Origin: Phaseolus vulgaris
Lineage: Eukaryota > Streptophyta > Magnoliopsida > Fabales > Fabaceae
Assembly (NCBI RefSeq): GCF_000499845.2
Contig: NC_023750.2
Span: 1,998,824 to 2,062,823, forward strand
DNA length: 64,000 nt
Reading direction: 5' to 3'
In this document: in pieces, positions 13,426 through 25,899 of the stretch
Layout: every line of letters begins with the position of its first letter
Numbering within the stretch: the stretch's first letter is position 1
Notes under the pieces: generated by a model
Database searches by the model: none
Told to the model about the DNA's origin: nothing
What the model saw: only the letters and a program-made list of their open reading frames with translations
Program-made: the position numbers and the translations under genes

Positions 13426-13544
13426 TTTCCCCAAAAAGAAAAAGGAACCACAACTAGTGTGCTCTGCCACTTGCAGATGAAGTGATGAATCAAATGAAAT
13501 GATCATTCAGCAATTAATACAAGTTTTTCATGCTACTATAAATT

Positions 13545-13556
13545 AATTTATAAATA
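13545..13556 (-). promoter_or_regulatory. Candidate TATA box of the cyclase gene
   Basis: The minus strand reads TATTTATAAATT about 120 bases before the ATG at 13425. The setting is AT-rich, so the call rests mainly on distance. No start site can be seen. Confidence 0.35.
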
Positions 13557-15120
13557 GTAGTTACTTATGAGGAATTTTAGAACATAAAAAAAGTTGATTT
13601 TCGTATAAATTAAAATTTGAAAATAAAATTTTAAAGAAGTGATAGACCAATAATTTTATAATAAGTTAATTTTAATTTATGGATAATTTTTTTTATTTTT
13701 TTAATATCCTTATGAAGAAGTTTGTCAAAAATAATTTTTAGTTTTAAAATAACATTATTTTTTAATAATTTCACTTGCATTCACTAAAGTCATAATAAAC
13801 GAAACTCACACACCCTTCAATTTTAAAATAAACATTTTCAATAATTTTCAAATGCATATTTACCTTATTTGTGTTTTTATTAAAATAATACCCTCTTTAT
13901 CGTTTTTAAAGAGATAACCACCTTTCTTATATTTTTAATAAATGATAAAGGAACACTTAATTTCCTTTATAAGAAAATAAATTTTTATATATTTTAAATT
14001 TTTTATAAATTAAAACTTTTTTTTTGTAGTTTTTTATTAAATTTCAATCAATATGATATTTTTAAATGAAATATCATTAATGTCAATTTGTGCATAACGG
14101 ATAGTTGTTCTTAATTCTCTCTAATTTCTTTTTCTTTGAAGATTAATCTAGAACAACCTTAAGAGTTGGTTTAACCTCTCCTTAACAAGAAGAGTTGGTC
14201 AAAGTTCTCTTCACTTTCACCAAAATCGTTTTACTTCCTCCTCCATCATTCATGGTTTTTTACATCAACTCGTCCATTGGAGCGTGCTTCAACATCATCT
14301 AGCACTTCTCCTTCAAGGTTTCAGGAATTGGAGCAAAAGATAATTGCATCAAGTGGTATTTAGAGTCATTCCACGGTCCAATATCATATCATTCTCCAAC
14401 TAAGTCAATTTTTTTTCTCAAATTGTTGTGTTTTGTTCATCATTTTGTATAGTTCATCACCGTTTTGCTTTGTTTTAGTTCATTTCCACAGTTTAATTGT
14501 TGTGTTTAACCATTTAATCGATTTATTTTACAATCTAATCGTTTCAAATTTCATAAATTTGTTCTTGAATCGCTCATGTCACATATACATATGACTCTTG
14601 TTGTTTTGTGTTGTTCATACATCAATTTTTATAATAATAATAATAATAATCCGTATGTAATGTTCACTTTACCAATGAATAAAAATTCGTGAATAATATC
14701 CCGTATGTAATGTTGAATTTACTCAGAATCTGTATATGTAATAATTTGTGGATAACATTGAAATTTATTGTAATGAAAGATTACTTGGTATAAGTTCTCT
14801 TCCATCTAGCGAAGTTTAATGATTAATATGATACTGTTTTGGATAATACTTGTTGAAATATGTAATGGGGATCAAATTAATTTTTTGAACGCCAATTAAT
14901 GCTCTAAATGTTTAATTTCGGAGATGGTTGGTGTTCCTAATAGGGAGAGTTGAAACTTACTACTAAAGTTTGTTAGGATTGGGTTGATAATAGTTGGTCT
15001 TTATGCCATCTTCCATCTAATATGCATGGTCTGGATAAGCTGAAAAAGTGTCTAGCTAGATTAATATTTTATGTTAAATAGTTATATTTTCATTGGTCAT
15101 CTCGATCTAGATAAATATTG
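13557..15120. other. Gene-free AT-rich spacer with an LTR-like patch
   Basis: No coding region is supported. About 14100-14400 is less AT-rich and ends with AAGTGGTATTTAGAGTCATT, a decayed match to a plant initiator-Met primer binding site, so it may be the edge of an old LTR element. A short AAT run lies at 14632-14650. Confidence 0.4.
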
Positions 15121-15124
15121 AGAC

Positions 15125-15425
15125 TTCTTTCGGTATGTTCAATATAATTCCACATCGTTTATGAGTTAGGCTTAAAGTTCACTCCGTAATATAGTATTAG
15201 AGTCATTTCAAGCCTATTGCTTGTTGGGCTTATCAGGTCAACCGCTATCAGACCGTTATCAGACCACCCATAATATGTTGTCCCACGCACGAGCTGTCAC
15301 TCTCGGCGTAAGGGGGTGTGTTGGAGATCCCACATCGACTAAAGATGAGAATATTTCATTGTATATAAGTGGGTGCAAACCCTCAACCCATGAACCTTCG
15401 TAATAAAGCGGTTTATATACACTCA
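15125..15425 (+). mobile_element. TRIM (terminal-repeat retrotransposon in miniature), degenerate
   Basis: In order: a 5' LTR remnant (CCACATCG ... GAGTTAGGCTTAAAGTTCACT), a primer-binding-site relic (ATAGTATTAGAGTC, 15191-15204, from TGGTATCAGAGC), a short noncoding middle with GACCGTTATCAGACCACCC, a purine tract (TAAGGGGG), and a 3' LTR from 15319 beginning TGTTGGAGATCCCACATCGA and containing TATAAGTGGGTGCAAACC. It codes for nothing and depends on other elements. A partial antisense copy is at 41971-42182. Confidence 0.75.
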
Positions 15426-15429
15426 TTTC

Positions 15430-17419
15430 TCTGTTAACCCACCAAAATTAAAATAGTAATTTTAATCTAAACAATCTAATTTTTGCATATTTTTTCCTTT
15501 AAATAATCTCTCTCAAATTTACTTTCTAATACAAATTAAGCATTAAAGACTATCGTTTTAGCTTTCAAAGTTGTATTTTTTTTCCACTTGTTGACCACTT
15601 AAGGTCTAAAAGACTTGCCACATTTTCCTATGGATGTTTACAAAACTGGTGACAAAGTCTTCCTCATGTTATCATTTTTTCAAAGGGATGTTTATAATTG
15701 GTAGCACAGTTGCCATTTGTGATCATTTTTCAGTAGACTTGTGATGTTTTCCAATGTAATTTTCACTACGTTAAGAATTTGGTGGTCTTTTCTCAGTCAA
15801 CACCTTATCGTGGTGGAAAATTGAAAAACACTTGCAATGTTTGTATTTATGATGAACAAGAATTTCCACCAAAGACATGAACGTAAATGGACGACTTAAG
15901 AGTCAGAATTAATGGCTTATAAGCTTTGAGCACTTTCCATTTCTTAGCTTTTAGGAAGATTGCCACTACCACTCCTAGACTAGTGCAAGTCTTCTCAATA
16001 ATTGGAGAGATATTTATGTAATTAACACTAATATTTTTTATTATTAATGTTGTCATCTTTTTATTTGACAATTCTATCCTTCATGAGAGGATATATTTTT
16101 TTAAGTAACTGGCTTCATTGTCTCCATATATAACTTTCTAGTCTTTCAATCAAAAATAATATCTAACTTTTTCACATAAAATAATATAAAATCTTAGTAG
16201 CAATAGATCTGAATTTGAGATAATTTTTTTATAATCAATGTTAGTGTAATTTTTCTATTTTATTATTTTATCCTTAGTAAAGAGGGATATATATATATAT
16301 ATGTTTTAGTAACTATCTATTTGTCTCCAAATATAATTTATAACCTTTCCATTTACTATAAGAATAAATGGTTTCTTCAAAAGTTATTTACCAAGATGTT
16401 AATATAATCTCAGGAATAGATTTAAATAATAAAAGTTTTTTAAATCTTTATTAAGTTTCAATTATTTATTTTAAAACCTTCAAAAAAATACACTAGATTT
16501 TTCCAAAATATAGTAAATAAATAATTTTAAAATATTTTTTTTAAATAAATAATTAAAAAATATAATTTTAGAATAATTTATTTTATTTTTTTCTTAGTTT
16601 TCCTCTTTCTGTTGTAGGAAACTCCAAATCTCCTTTTCCTCTTTCTCTTCTTCAAAATCCATAAATCCTAACTCTCATTGCATTGCACCATTGCACCTAC
16701 ATCTTTTTATCATCACATATGACCTCACCTCGCAAATTTTAGCTTTTCTTGAAAAACAAAATATTTCAACCAATTGTTTATTAAAACCAATAGATTAAAA
16801 TTTTAATCAGAAACCCTGTTACAAATATAAATCAATTATATCTAAAAAAACAATTGTTTCAAATTTTAATAAAATGTATCAGAGTAAAAGATTAACCAAT
16901 TCTTTACAAAATTAATTGATTAAAAAAGAGAGACAATCAATACGTAGAAAATTAAAAAATAGTAAAAACAAAAATATACAACAACACAAGTATTTTTATA
17001 CTAGTTCACTTTTTTTTAGGAGCTATATCCAGTTATCACTTCCCACTGATGGTTTTCACTAATCACACAAAATCTTGTACAAAGAACAATTATGTTTAAC
17101 AATTTTGAACCCTAAAAAGATTATTTATAGCCCTATAACACTCTACTACAGATTATAACACTATTGCACTGCAATTCAATTCAAATACAAGTAAAGAAAG
17201 AACAATGGAATGAAACCACCTGACAGAAAAACTATAGATACTCACCTTGGATTTTTGGTTATCCAACATGACCGTGAATCCTTCATAGAACAAGACTATG
17301 AAACAAGATTTCCAAGGATTAAATAAAAACTTCACAAGCTTTGTGTAACACATCACAAGAATGTTTTCTCAAATTCAGATTCGAAAATTGTTCTATTTGA
17401 AGGTTCTAGCAACTTATTT
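15430..17419. other. Gene-free AT-rich spacer
   Basis: Nothing coding is supported. Short frames at 15847-16071 and 17153-17356 lack similarity I recognise and sit in low-complexity sequence. A short AT microsatellite is at 16282-16302. Confidence 0.5.
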
Positions 17420-17799
17420 CACTACAAGAAAATTATTAATTAGAAATCAACTTTAGAAACTAAAAATAATAAGTTGCTATAGTGACCAAATTATAGATCA
17501 TTTTGGAGACTTTTTTTTTTTAGTTTCTAAATTGGTTTCTATTATTGTTAAATGGTTTATAAATTGGTATTTAATTGGCTACCAGGTTTTTCCTACCAAA
17601 TTTAAAATCTGAATAATTGGTAGTTAAAACCTTCGTAGCTAATTAGATACCAATTTAAAAATCATTTAACAATAATAGAAACTAATTTAGAAACCAAAAT
17701 TTTTTTTAGTCTCCAAAATGGTCTCTAATTTGGTCACTATAGCAACTAATTATTTTTTGTCTCTAAAATTATTTTCTATTTAATGATTTTCTTGTAGTG
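17420..17799. mobile_element. MITE with long terminal inverted repeats
   Basis: The left end CACTACAAGAAAATTATTAA pairs with the right end AATGATTTTCTTGTAGTG. Pairing continues inward (TTGCTATAGTGACCAAATTA against TAATTTGGTCACTATAGCAA), so the whole 380 bases can fold into one hairpin. The centre holds a second pair of arms around TTGGTATTTAATTGGCTACC. Noncoding. It is the best preserved of at least six family members in this window. The target-site duplication is not clear. Confidence 0.8.
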
Positions 17800-17989
17800 T
17801 TTATAAATTTTGACAAACAACAAAACTAATTAAAAACATAGTTGTCAAAATCAATCATTAAAGCACGAACTAATAGTTAATTTCACTTAAAGTGAAATTA
17901 GTAGTATAATTCATTTTTTTAAACATGTTAAAAACTTCAAGTGAAAAAACGCACTTTATTGAACACATGAAAACTTAATTTTTAACAGA

Positions 17990-18325
17990 TTAAAACTTTT
18001 CTGAGAACTGGATGTACCTCTTGGTAAAAAGTGAACAAGTATAAAACTTTTTATGTTGATTTTTCTATTCCTTATCTCTTTTAAATCTGTTATGCTTTGA
18101 TTTTAATAATTGTTGATAAAAACAACCGATTGTTTCGCAAAAACAACTGGTTTATTTTTTGGAATCATATTAAAAACATATTTGTTTTTGGCTGAACTGA
18201 TTTCTCCTTCATTGATTTCTCATTGGCTTTCAATCTACCTTCAATATTTGCAAAAATCTTTCATAAACAATTCACCCCCTCTTGTTTAAGGCCTACAATT
18301 CTAACAATTGGCATCAAGAGCTAGG
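17990..18325 (+). mobile_element. Copia-type LTR 3' part and primer binding site
   Basis: Matches, with decay, the sequences before the two other Copia gag starts (49875-50200 and 56830-57165): ACTGGATGT, AAAGTGAAC, TATTCCTT, then AACAATTGGCATCAAGAGCT at 18304. The last is a diverged initiator-Met tRNA primer site just after the LTR end CTAACA. Confidence 0.6.
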
Positions 18326-18367
18326 TTCTTGAAAGTTATTCAAGTTTTTTATTCTAAAATCTTTTTC

Positions 18368-18917
18368 ATGGCTGAAAAACTACCCTTTGAGGAGGGTGCA
18401 TCTATTAACAGACCACCTCTATTTTGTGGTTTGAATTAACAGTTTTGGAAGGTAAGAATGAAGGTCTTTATAGAATCAATAGATAGAGGAATTTGTGATG
18501 CAATTGAATATGGTCATTTTATTCCAAAAGTTGAAAAAGATAATGTTTCTGTTGAAAAACCTTGGTCCCAATGAATTGAGTCTGAAAGAAAAAAAGGCTA
18601 AGTTTGATTGCATTGCTAAGAATATCATAACATATGCTTTAAATTCTGATGAGTTTTTCAGGGTATCACAATGTACTTCAACTAAAGAAATGTTGGATAT
18701 TCTTGAAGTTACTCATGAAAGAAATAATGGTGTAAAGAGAGCAAGAAAGCATGTTCTTATTCAAGAGTATGAGATGTTCAGAATGCAAAAAGGGGAGACC
18801 ATTGCTAATGTTCAAAAGAGGTTCACTCATATTGTCAACCATCTCATCAGCTTAGACAAAACCTTTGAAAGGAAGAAACTCAATATCAAGATCCTCAAGT
18901 GTCCTGACAGATCTTGA
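18368..18917 (+). pseudogene. Copia gag (UBN2-type) pseudogene
   Basis: Starts MAEKLPFEEGASINRPPLF, the usual start of gag in this Copia lineage. It has a stop after GLN in the first 25 codons and a frameshift near 18540. The open stretch 18495-18917 contains CTSTKEMLDILEVTHE and MQKGETIANVQKRF, matching the gag polypeptide of UBN2 retrotransposons. It is cut off at 18917, where LINE sequence begins. No integrase or reverse transcriptase follows. Confidence 0.8.
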
Positions 18918-18929
18918 CAGCCTAAAGTC

Positions 18930-20240
18930 ACAACCATCTCTAAATAAAAAGATTTAACATCCTTGACAACAGCTTCACTATTTGGAAAGCTAAGAGAACA
19001 CGAATAGGAGATGAATAGGCTTAATAGGAGATGAATAGGCTTAATGTAAGTCCTTGTCTGGCTTATGCTTTTTCTACTAAGGCCATCTTCCTTCTGCTTC
19101 ACACTTGACAAAAAAACCTCTTTGACTAGGCCTAAGATCAATGTAACTAGGACAGGTATGAAAACAAAAAGATAAAAAAAAACAAGGGATCTATTCATTC
19201 CTTACTACCTACAAAGGTCCTTCAAAACTTAAAACAACTACCTTACCCTCTCAACACTCCTACTCAATCCAGACGTGCTTTAGAACTTAAGAAACCCACT
19301 CCCTATATCTAAGATACAAATGCTACATCGAATATAACCCATTCAAAGGATATAGAATCCAGTCAGAGAACGAACAATTGAACACAAAAAATTCCTTTTC
19401 ATCAATGACCAAACTTGTAATTATGCTAAACAAAAAATTTCTTCAACATCCACCATCCCATTTCTAAAAAATGCACCATTCCCATGGCTCCAGATGCTCC
19501 ATATCATTGCTACCCAGACACCTTCCAAACACGGTTCTTCTTGGCATTAAACTGTGACAAGTTAAACTAAAGCAGAAAAACTTTAAGGTCATTATGATAC
19601 ACTTTTTGTGTCCCTACCCACATGAAAACCTTTGCCCACACCTGAAAAGCAATCTTACATTCAACAAAAAGATAGTGACCAATTTCCTCAACCAAATTAC
19701 ATAGAGAACACAACTTAGATGGTAGAGAAATTCCTCTTCTATACTAAGATTCACTCTTGTAGGGATCTTTCCCATAAGGGTCCTCCACGCAAGGGTAATA
19801 GCATTAGGGTCACTTTGATAGTCCATAAGGTTTCCATTGCTAAACACAACACTGAGGAGCAACTTTTAGTATGTTGTTGCTTTATTTTTTGTATTGTAAT
19901 AAGTTATATATGTACAAATTTTGGCTAAGAACTAGATCTTTTTTACGTGAATTAGAATATCCAAGTATTCTCATTTATATTATTCTTTATTGTAATTCTT
20001 TATTGCTGATTAAAAAAAACACCGAGTTAGTAAATTTTTATATCACTTCGTATGGAGATTGGACAGAGAATCCCCTAACAAAAAACCATATCCTGGGAGT
20101 CACTTGACATTATTCAAATCCACATATAATTGGTTCATTTGCTCTCTTTCCCATTCTTCAATCCAAATTTCAAGACAAACTGACCATACTCCAACCTGCT
20201 AGATCACTTTTCCCTTTGTCATTAGATAGAAGATACAATC
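18930..20240 (-). mobile_element. LINE remnant (reverse transcriptase C-terminal part)
   Basis: On the minus strand 19614-19862 reads ITLAWRTLMGKIPTRVNL and then a degraded cysteine region, the zf-RVT module after LINE reverse transcriptase. Further on, at 19495-19545, it reads NRVWKGVWVAMIWSIW-like, as in the LINE at 23258-24813. 20090-20240 also fits the element. Stops and frameshifts break it throughout. Confidence 0.7.
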
Positions 20241-20996
20241 TTGGATACTTTTGTTTCAGCGCTTCAGTTCGTAACTAAATATCTTTCCAAAAAAGAATTA
20301 CAGTATATAAATGAATCAAATACTAAATATAAATACTAAGGTGTAAAAAAGAGTTATAGATATAAATCTTATAGGATTGTGGTTGTGAAGATCTTAATTT
20401 GATCATTTGTGATATTGCAAACTCTAAAGCTAAAGATGATTTTGGATTGTTGACAAAGCTCTAATGTGAAAGCCTTAACTATCAATCCTCAATCACAAAG
20501 CATATTCGAAAAATTACGTGAATAATGTACCTGCAATTAATTCCAATTTTCACTGGTAAGAGAACCTGTATTTAACTACAAGTTCATGATTCAAGGATTC
20601 GAAGTAAAGTTGTAATTGGAAATTTTGAGATTTTAATAATTACGAATTATGCACCATATGTTGCATTTTCTAAAAGATATTGAAAATTAAAATCACTAAA
20701 ATCCTTTTCACATTTTGTATGCCACGAGGTAGATTGAATAATACAATAAAAAGAAATCTGAGTAGAGGTGCTACTCATAATTGCACAACGTGAAGTCAAT
20801 AATCGCTACCAGTGTATTGCTGGGATCTCATGCATGTTTAACGTGTACCTAATTCTCTTGTCTGTTCTTATTATAGTTGCATCTATTAAAAGTAAAAATT
20901 TAAAAATTAAAATGGTTAAAATACTATTTGTATTTATTATGTGACAGGATAGATTAAATAGTTAGGTAATAATGAAATCTGAGTACACCCTTGCTT

Positions 20997-21098
20997 GCAC
21001 CACTTTATGATTATTTTATAAACCTCAACTACAATATTATTTGCCATGCACCACTTTATTATTATTTTATATACCTCAAATTCAATGTTATTTGCCAC
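20997..21098 (+). repeat. Two 51-base tandem units in the promoter of CYP81 copy A
   Basis: GCACCACTTTATKATTATTT recurs with a period of 51 (20997 and 21048). Each unit ends in TATTTGCCA. The pair lies 120-220 bases before the ATG, just upstream of the TATA box. Copy B has the same pair; copy C does not. Confidence 0.8.
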
Positions 21099-21157
21099 CT
21101 AATTTGAACAGCCATTTTTTCTTGACTTTTGTTTTTCCAGCTTACCATTTTTATGCC

Positions 21158-21165
21158 TATATAAA
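21158..21165 (+). promoter_or_regulatory. TATA box of CYP81 copy A
   Basis: TATATAAA, 55 bases before the ATG at 21220. The same box is at the same spacing in copies B and C, so it is conserved across the three genes. Confidence 0.75.
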
Positions 21166-21219
21166 CTCACATGCATGGAAATCAAAAACATAAAAATCAA
21201 TAGCAGAATAGCACAAGCA

Positions 21220-22938
21220 ATGGCTCTTTTGTATTTGGCTTTGCTAATTCTTCTGTTTCTGTTCTCTCTTAAGCTCTTCTTCAAAACAAGAACATTCAGA
21301 AACCTTCCACCAGGGCCATTCTCTTACCCTATAGTCGGAAATCTCTTGCAACTCAAACAGCCTTTCCACCGCACTTTCACTCAATTGTCGCAAAAATACG
21401 GCCAAGTCTTCTCTCTCTGGTTCGGTTCCCGTCTCGTGGTGGTCGTTTGTTCACAGTCTGCGGTGCAAGAATGCTGTACCAAAAACGACATCGTCTTGGC
21501 CAACCGACCTCACTTTCTCTTTGGCAAGTACATCAGCTACGACAACAGCACCATCCTTCACTCCTCCTACGGCGACCATTGGCGCCATCTTCGCCGCATC
21601 TTGGCGCTCGAAGTTGTCTCAACCAACCGTTTAAACTCCTTCTACCATGTTCGTAGGGGCGAGATCATGAGGCTCGTGCAAAAGCTCTCTCACCTTTCAC
21701 ACAACGACTTCACCAAAGTGGATCTTAAATCCATGTGAGTCAGTTCTTTATCAAACATCCTTACACCATGTTTTCAAATATATTGTAATGTTTTATCAAA
21801 TTACACATTACTCTTACATTAGCATTGTGTCTGAATAACATTTTTATATTAAGGTTCATGGAAACGGCGTTTAACACTATGACGAGAATAGTGGCGGGAA
21901 AGAGATTATTCGGCGACGATTGTGACGTGAATGATGTGCAGAAAGCAAAGCAATTCCAAGATATCCTTAAAGAGTTGGTGACATTAGCCGGAGTAAATAA
22001 CCGCGGAGACTTCTTGCCTTTTGTGAGGTTGTTTGATTTTGATAATTTAGAGAAAAGGTTAAAGGGGATTGGTAAGAGAACCGATGCATTCTTACAAGAA
22101 CTCATTGACGAACATCGCAGTAGTGGAAATTACAGTGGCAATACTATGATAGGTCACCTCCTTGCTCTACAACGATCACAACCTGAACAATACACTGATC
22201 AAATCATCAAAGGACTTTCTCTGGTAATTAGTTATTTCTTTGTTTAGAGTAAAAACAAACGAAACTAAAAAGAAGGATCTGTTTCCTTATGTGGTATATT
22301 GATACTTTTTTTTTTTTTGGATTTTACAGAGCTTGCTACTTGCTGGAACAGATACATCAGCTTTAACTTTAGAATGGGCAATGGCTAATTTATTAAACCA
22401 CCCAGAAGTTATAAAGAAGGCAAAGAATGATATAGACACTTATGTTGGAGCAGATCGTCTGGTAGAGGAATCTGACATGTCAAAACTCCCTTACATTCAA
22501 TGCATTGTTTACGAGACACTTCGATTGCACCCTGCAGCTCCAATTTGGTCACCACATTTGTCTTCTGAAGATTGCAGCATAGGAAAATATAATCTCCCAA
22601 AAGACACAATTGTGTTGGTGAATGCTTGGGCTGTTCATACAGATCCAAAAATGTGGAGTGATCCAACACAGTTTAAGCCTGAAAGGTTTGAGGATGAAAG
22701 TGAAGTAAGTAGGTTACTTTCATTTGGGTTAGGGAGAAGGGCTTGTCCTGGATCAAACTTGGCTCAACGTACAGTGAGTTTATCTGTTGCCTTATTGCTT
22801 CAATGCTTTGATTGGAAACGAATTGGCAAGGAACAAGTTGATATGTCTGAAGCAAATGGAATTACCATTTCTAGAATAAATCCTTTGGAAGTTATGTGCA
22901 AACTTCGCCAAACACCCCTAGTTAAAGATAACTACTGA
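21220..22938 (+). CDS. Cytochrome P450, CYP81 family (CYP81E-like), copy A
   Basis: A microsomal haem monooxygenase of 497 residues, typical for the family. Exons 21220-21734, 21854-22223 and 22330-22938 have GT-AG ends. The first intron splits an ATG codon of KSMFMETAF; the second is in phase 0. A hydrophobic anchor (residues 2-21) is followed by the PPGP hinge (30-33), the oxygen-binding motif AGTDTS (300-305), ETLR (357-360), PERF (412-415) and FGLGRRACPG with haem Cys434. The ATG at 21220 is chosen over 21175 because copies B and C start there. CYP81E members in legumes hydroxylate isoflavones at 2' or 3'; other CYP81s act on lignans or triterpenes, so the substrate is open. It has no disabling changes. 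It differs from B at few residues (Tyr333, Gln409, Ile478). Confidence 0.95.
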
Positions 22939-23257
22939 TTTATGGTGTTATTTTATGTAATGTTTGGGGAATAAATATGTGATATATGTCATAAGTTCTA
23001 GTTTTACAATAAATTCTTATTTTCTTTATATTATGTAATGATTATTTAATGGGTTGAAAATAAATATGCGTTTCCATTGAATGTGATATGTCATAAGTTC
23101 TGATTTATATAGTGTTATTTAAAGAATAAACATAATGTAATGTTTGGAGAATAAGTATGTCTACATAAACATATTCTTCTTTATTGAATGTGATATGTTT
23201 TAAGTTCTAGTTTCCCAATAATTTCTTTATATTATTTAATGTAGTAATTGTTTTGAT

Positions 23258-24813
23258 TTTTTTTTTATCAGAAAAAAATTAAATAAATTAAAAGTACACT
23301 TTAGTTGTCCAACCCTTATACAAACCAACAACAATTACAACATAAGAATAAAAATAAAGATACTACATCCCTAATCTTTCCAACACAGCTTGGGTTTATA
23401 GTAGTAAACGTGATCCAGGGTCCATTTCCTCCACAAAGCATAAAAAAGGTTGGTCCCTGAAAAGCATAACCAGCTTACGTGAACAGCTAAACAAACAATT
23501 TGTACATTCCATCCTTCCCAGGCACCACCCACATCTGCTCAAGAGAAAAAAAAGTTGATCCTATCCTTCAATATAACATCATATAAAAACTGCATTAACA
23601 GTGCCCAAACAGGGATTCCAACAGTGCCAGTTACAACTTAGGTCTTCTCGTTCATAAAACTTCCTAACCAAGCATACCCTATTTCATACCTCCTCCAACC
23701 ACTATCAAAGTCTAGCTCCAACAAAAGGCCTGTTACCTAAGACAGACTCAACTCGTGAAGACCAAAGCAGCGTTTATATCCTCCAAAGACACCTGCTAAA
23801 CAGAACCAAACCAGCACAAGATATCAAGATAGTTACGGGTCCACCCAGACCCATTTCTTGGTTATCTCCAGCATGACTCGGAATCCGCATAAAATTAGTG
23901 TAGCCAACCGAAACTGATAAAAGAGCAACCTGCCCAGATTCCCCTGCTCGTCCCAGTGATAGCACCATACTTGCAGCATCGAAGCCCAAATAGGAAACCC
24001 AACGAACCCAATTCAATTATGGCGTCTGTCTATCAACAAACCACATGGAGACCCTGCTTGGTTTACTTTTGACGTGAACAGACCTTCGTAAACCACCTCT
24101 TCTACCAAGGATAATCAGCGTACACACAACATGCATTGTATTGGATTTAAGATCCAATCAGAGAAAACATAGGAAAATGACCCTTCCCTATGTTTCGGCC
24201 AAAACCAGGACATAAGTTGAGCTGCTTGAAAGGCTTCATCATGGTCAGGGATCCTTTGTCTGAAGATCACATTGTTCCTGTGCTCCCATATACAGCGTAG
24301 AATGGCCACCCACACTCCCTTCCAGACCTGGTTCTGCTTTTCGGACAAGATAGAAAGATGAAAATTCAGAAAATGGTTGCATATATCCTTATTGTATACA
24401 CCAGAACACCTATCCATATAGAGCATAACGTCCAGACACGATAAGCAAAGGTACAATCCAGGAACAGATGCTGGGCAGTTTCTACTGACCGGTTACACAA
24501 AACGCACAAAGGAGAATTCACCATAATCCCTCGTACCATAAGATTCTGACGAGTTGGGATTCTGTCTAGGAGGATTCTCCAAGCTGTTATAAGAGCTTTT
24601 GGGAAAGCTTTGATCTTCCATAACATCCTAAAAATGTCATTACTTAGTCCGGTTCCTTGATTAACTAAAAGGCCATATGCTGATTTTACCGAGAACAAAC
24701 CTTTTGGATCGTCATTCCAAGAAATAAAATCCTTAGAATCCTTGTGCATAACACCACCCCTAGATAATACTTCTGATAATTCATCCTCTAGAATGGATTC
24801 CCAATGGAATCTT
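23258..24813 (-). mobile_element. 5'-truncated LINE inserted downstream of copy A
   Basis: Flanked by the 10-base direct repeat TTGTTTTGAT (23248-23257 and 24814-24823), with a T run at 23258-23265 that is the poly(A) tail on the minus strand. Minus-strand frames at 24366-24749 contain FSVKSAYGLL, KAFPKALITAWRILLDRIPTR and CVLCNRSVETAQHLFLDC, the zf-RVT domain. 24115-24456 carries the C-terminal part (NQVWKGVWVAILRCIWEHRN) in another frame. No intact reverse transcriptase. The empty site is kept in block B near 28765-28785. Confidence 0.9.
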
Positions 24814-25384
24814 TTGTTTTGATAAACGAGTACTTTTAATGCTTCTTATTAATTATAATAGAAATTATGATAATTAAAATAAGTCTCAAAATTTTAATTT
24901 AATATATTTTTTATTATGGATTATTAAATAGGAATAAGATATTAATAATCCAAATAAATCAATATATATAATATTTATCTAATGGAAATAAATGTATCTC
25001 TTTTATTAATTTACATATTTAGATTATACACATACGATTGTAATCATTCAAATAACTCAAATGAGATATGGTAATGGTTATAGCATTACATATTTTCTTT
25101 TGCATAATATTATCATTTTAATTAGAAATTGTATATATTTTAATTTTGGACACCTAATACTCAATAACACTAGTTGAACAGATATGAATATAATTAAATA
25201 TTTTTGTGATTAATAATCATTCAATAAGAGATCATTAACTCCAAGTAAAAAGTTTAAATTTTATGCTAAAATTAAAGTTTTAGGTCGATATGAGTTCATG
25301 TGGATGAGCTCATTTCTTTTATTAAAAGTAATTGTGGTCCTTTGGTTAATTTGATTAAACATGTTGTGATTATCTAATACTTTT

Positions 25385-25715
25385 GAGTGGATTTCTTGAG
25401 GGGACTAGAGGTAGCCTTTGGAAAGGGCAGCAGCCAGGACTCGAACCTCATATTTATTAATATTATATTCATATTATTAATATTTATTAATATTATTAAT
25501 AATAATATTATTATTATTAACATTATCATTATTAATATTATTATTATTATTAATATTATTATTATTAATGTTAATATTATTATTATTAATGTTAATATTG
25601 TTAATATTATTAATAATAATAAGTATAATAAAAATCATAATAATACTAAAGAATTTGCTTGGTGTAGTGGTTAAATTTTCTTTGGTTATTGAAGGAACCT
25701 TATATTTCCTATACA
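25385..25715. repeat. TAA/TTA microsatellite between two inverted tRNA-like SINE pieces
   Basis: 25450-25640 is an imperfect, self-complementary run of TTA/TAA units. On its left, 25425-25450 reads (minus strand) GGTTCGAGTCCTGGCTGC, a tRNA B-box. On its right, 25650-25670 reads (plus strand) GCTTGGTGTAGTGGTTAA, an A-box. The boxes point towards each other, so this is not a tRNA gene but SINE debris. Frames translated through it (runs of Ile/Asn) are not genes. Confidence 0.55.
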
Positions 25716-25899
25716 TGAAGTGATTTAATATTCACATAAGAGAATAAGAAACATCTCTTCTTCTTACCATTTTTTTTATCATTTTCTTATAGTTCAAGAC
25801 TATTTTATTTTTTTATGATTTTAGTCTCTCTCGTTTTAAGAAAGAAAAATATGAGTATTGTTGCCTTGGTACTATATGGAACATCAGTATGATTTCCAA

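Larger units (their letters stand above)
20474..25140 (+). repeat. CYP81 duplication block A (inverted partner of block B)
   Basis: The sequence from about 20474 (TATCAATCCTCAATCACAAAG) to about 25140 (GCATAATATTATCATTTT) recurs reversed at 28440-31615. It includes promoter, gene and downstream flank. A LINE (23258-24813) sits inside block A only. The arms are tail to tail with about 3.3 kb between them. Confidence 0.85.

Noticed and set aside
13276..13485. Plus-strand frame over cyclase exon 1
   Set aside because: It mirrors the minus-strand coding exon and has no independent support.
21175..21219. Upstream in-frame ATG of CYP81 copy A
   Set aside because: It adds 15 polar residues before the membrane anchor and is not used in copies B and C.
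25425..25670. tRNA gene
   Set aside because: The A-box and B-box matches are on opposite strands and separated by a microsatellite; no cloverleaf can form.
25387..25716. Ile/Asn-rich proteins on both strands
   Set aside because: They are translations of a TAA/TTA microsatellite.
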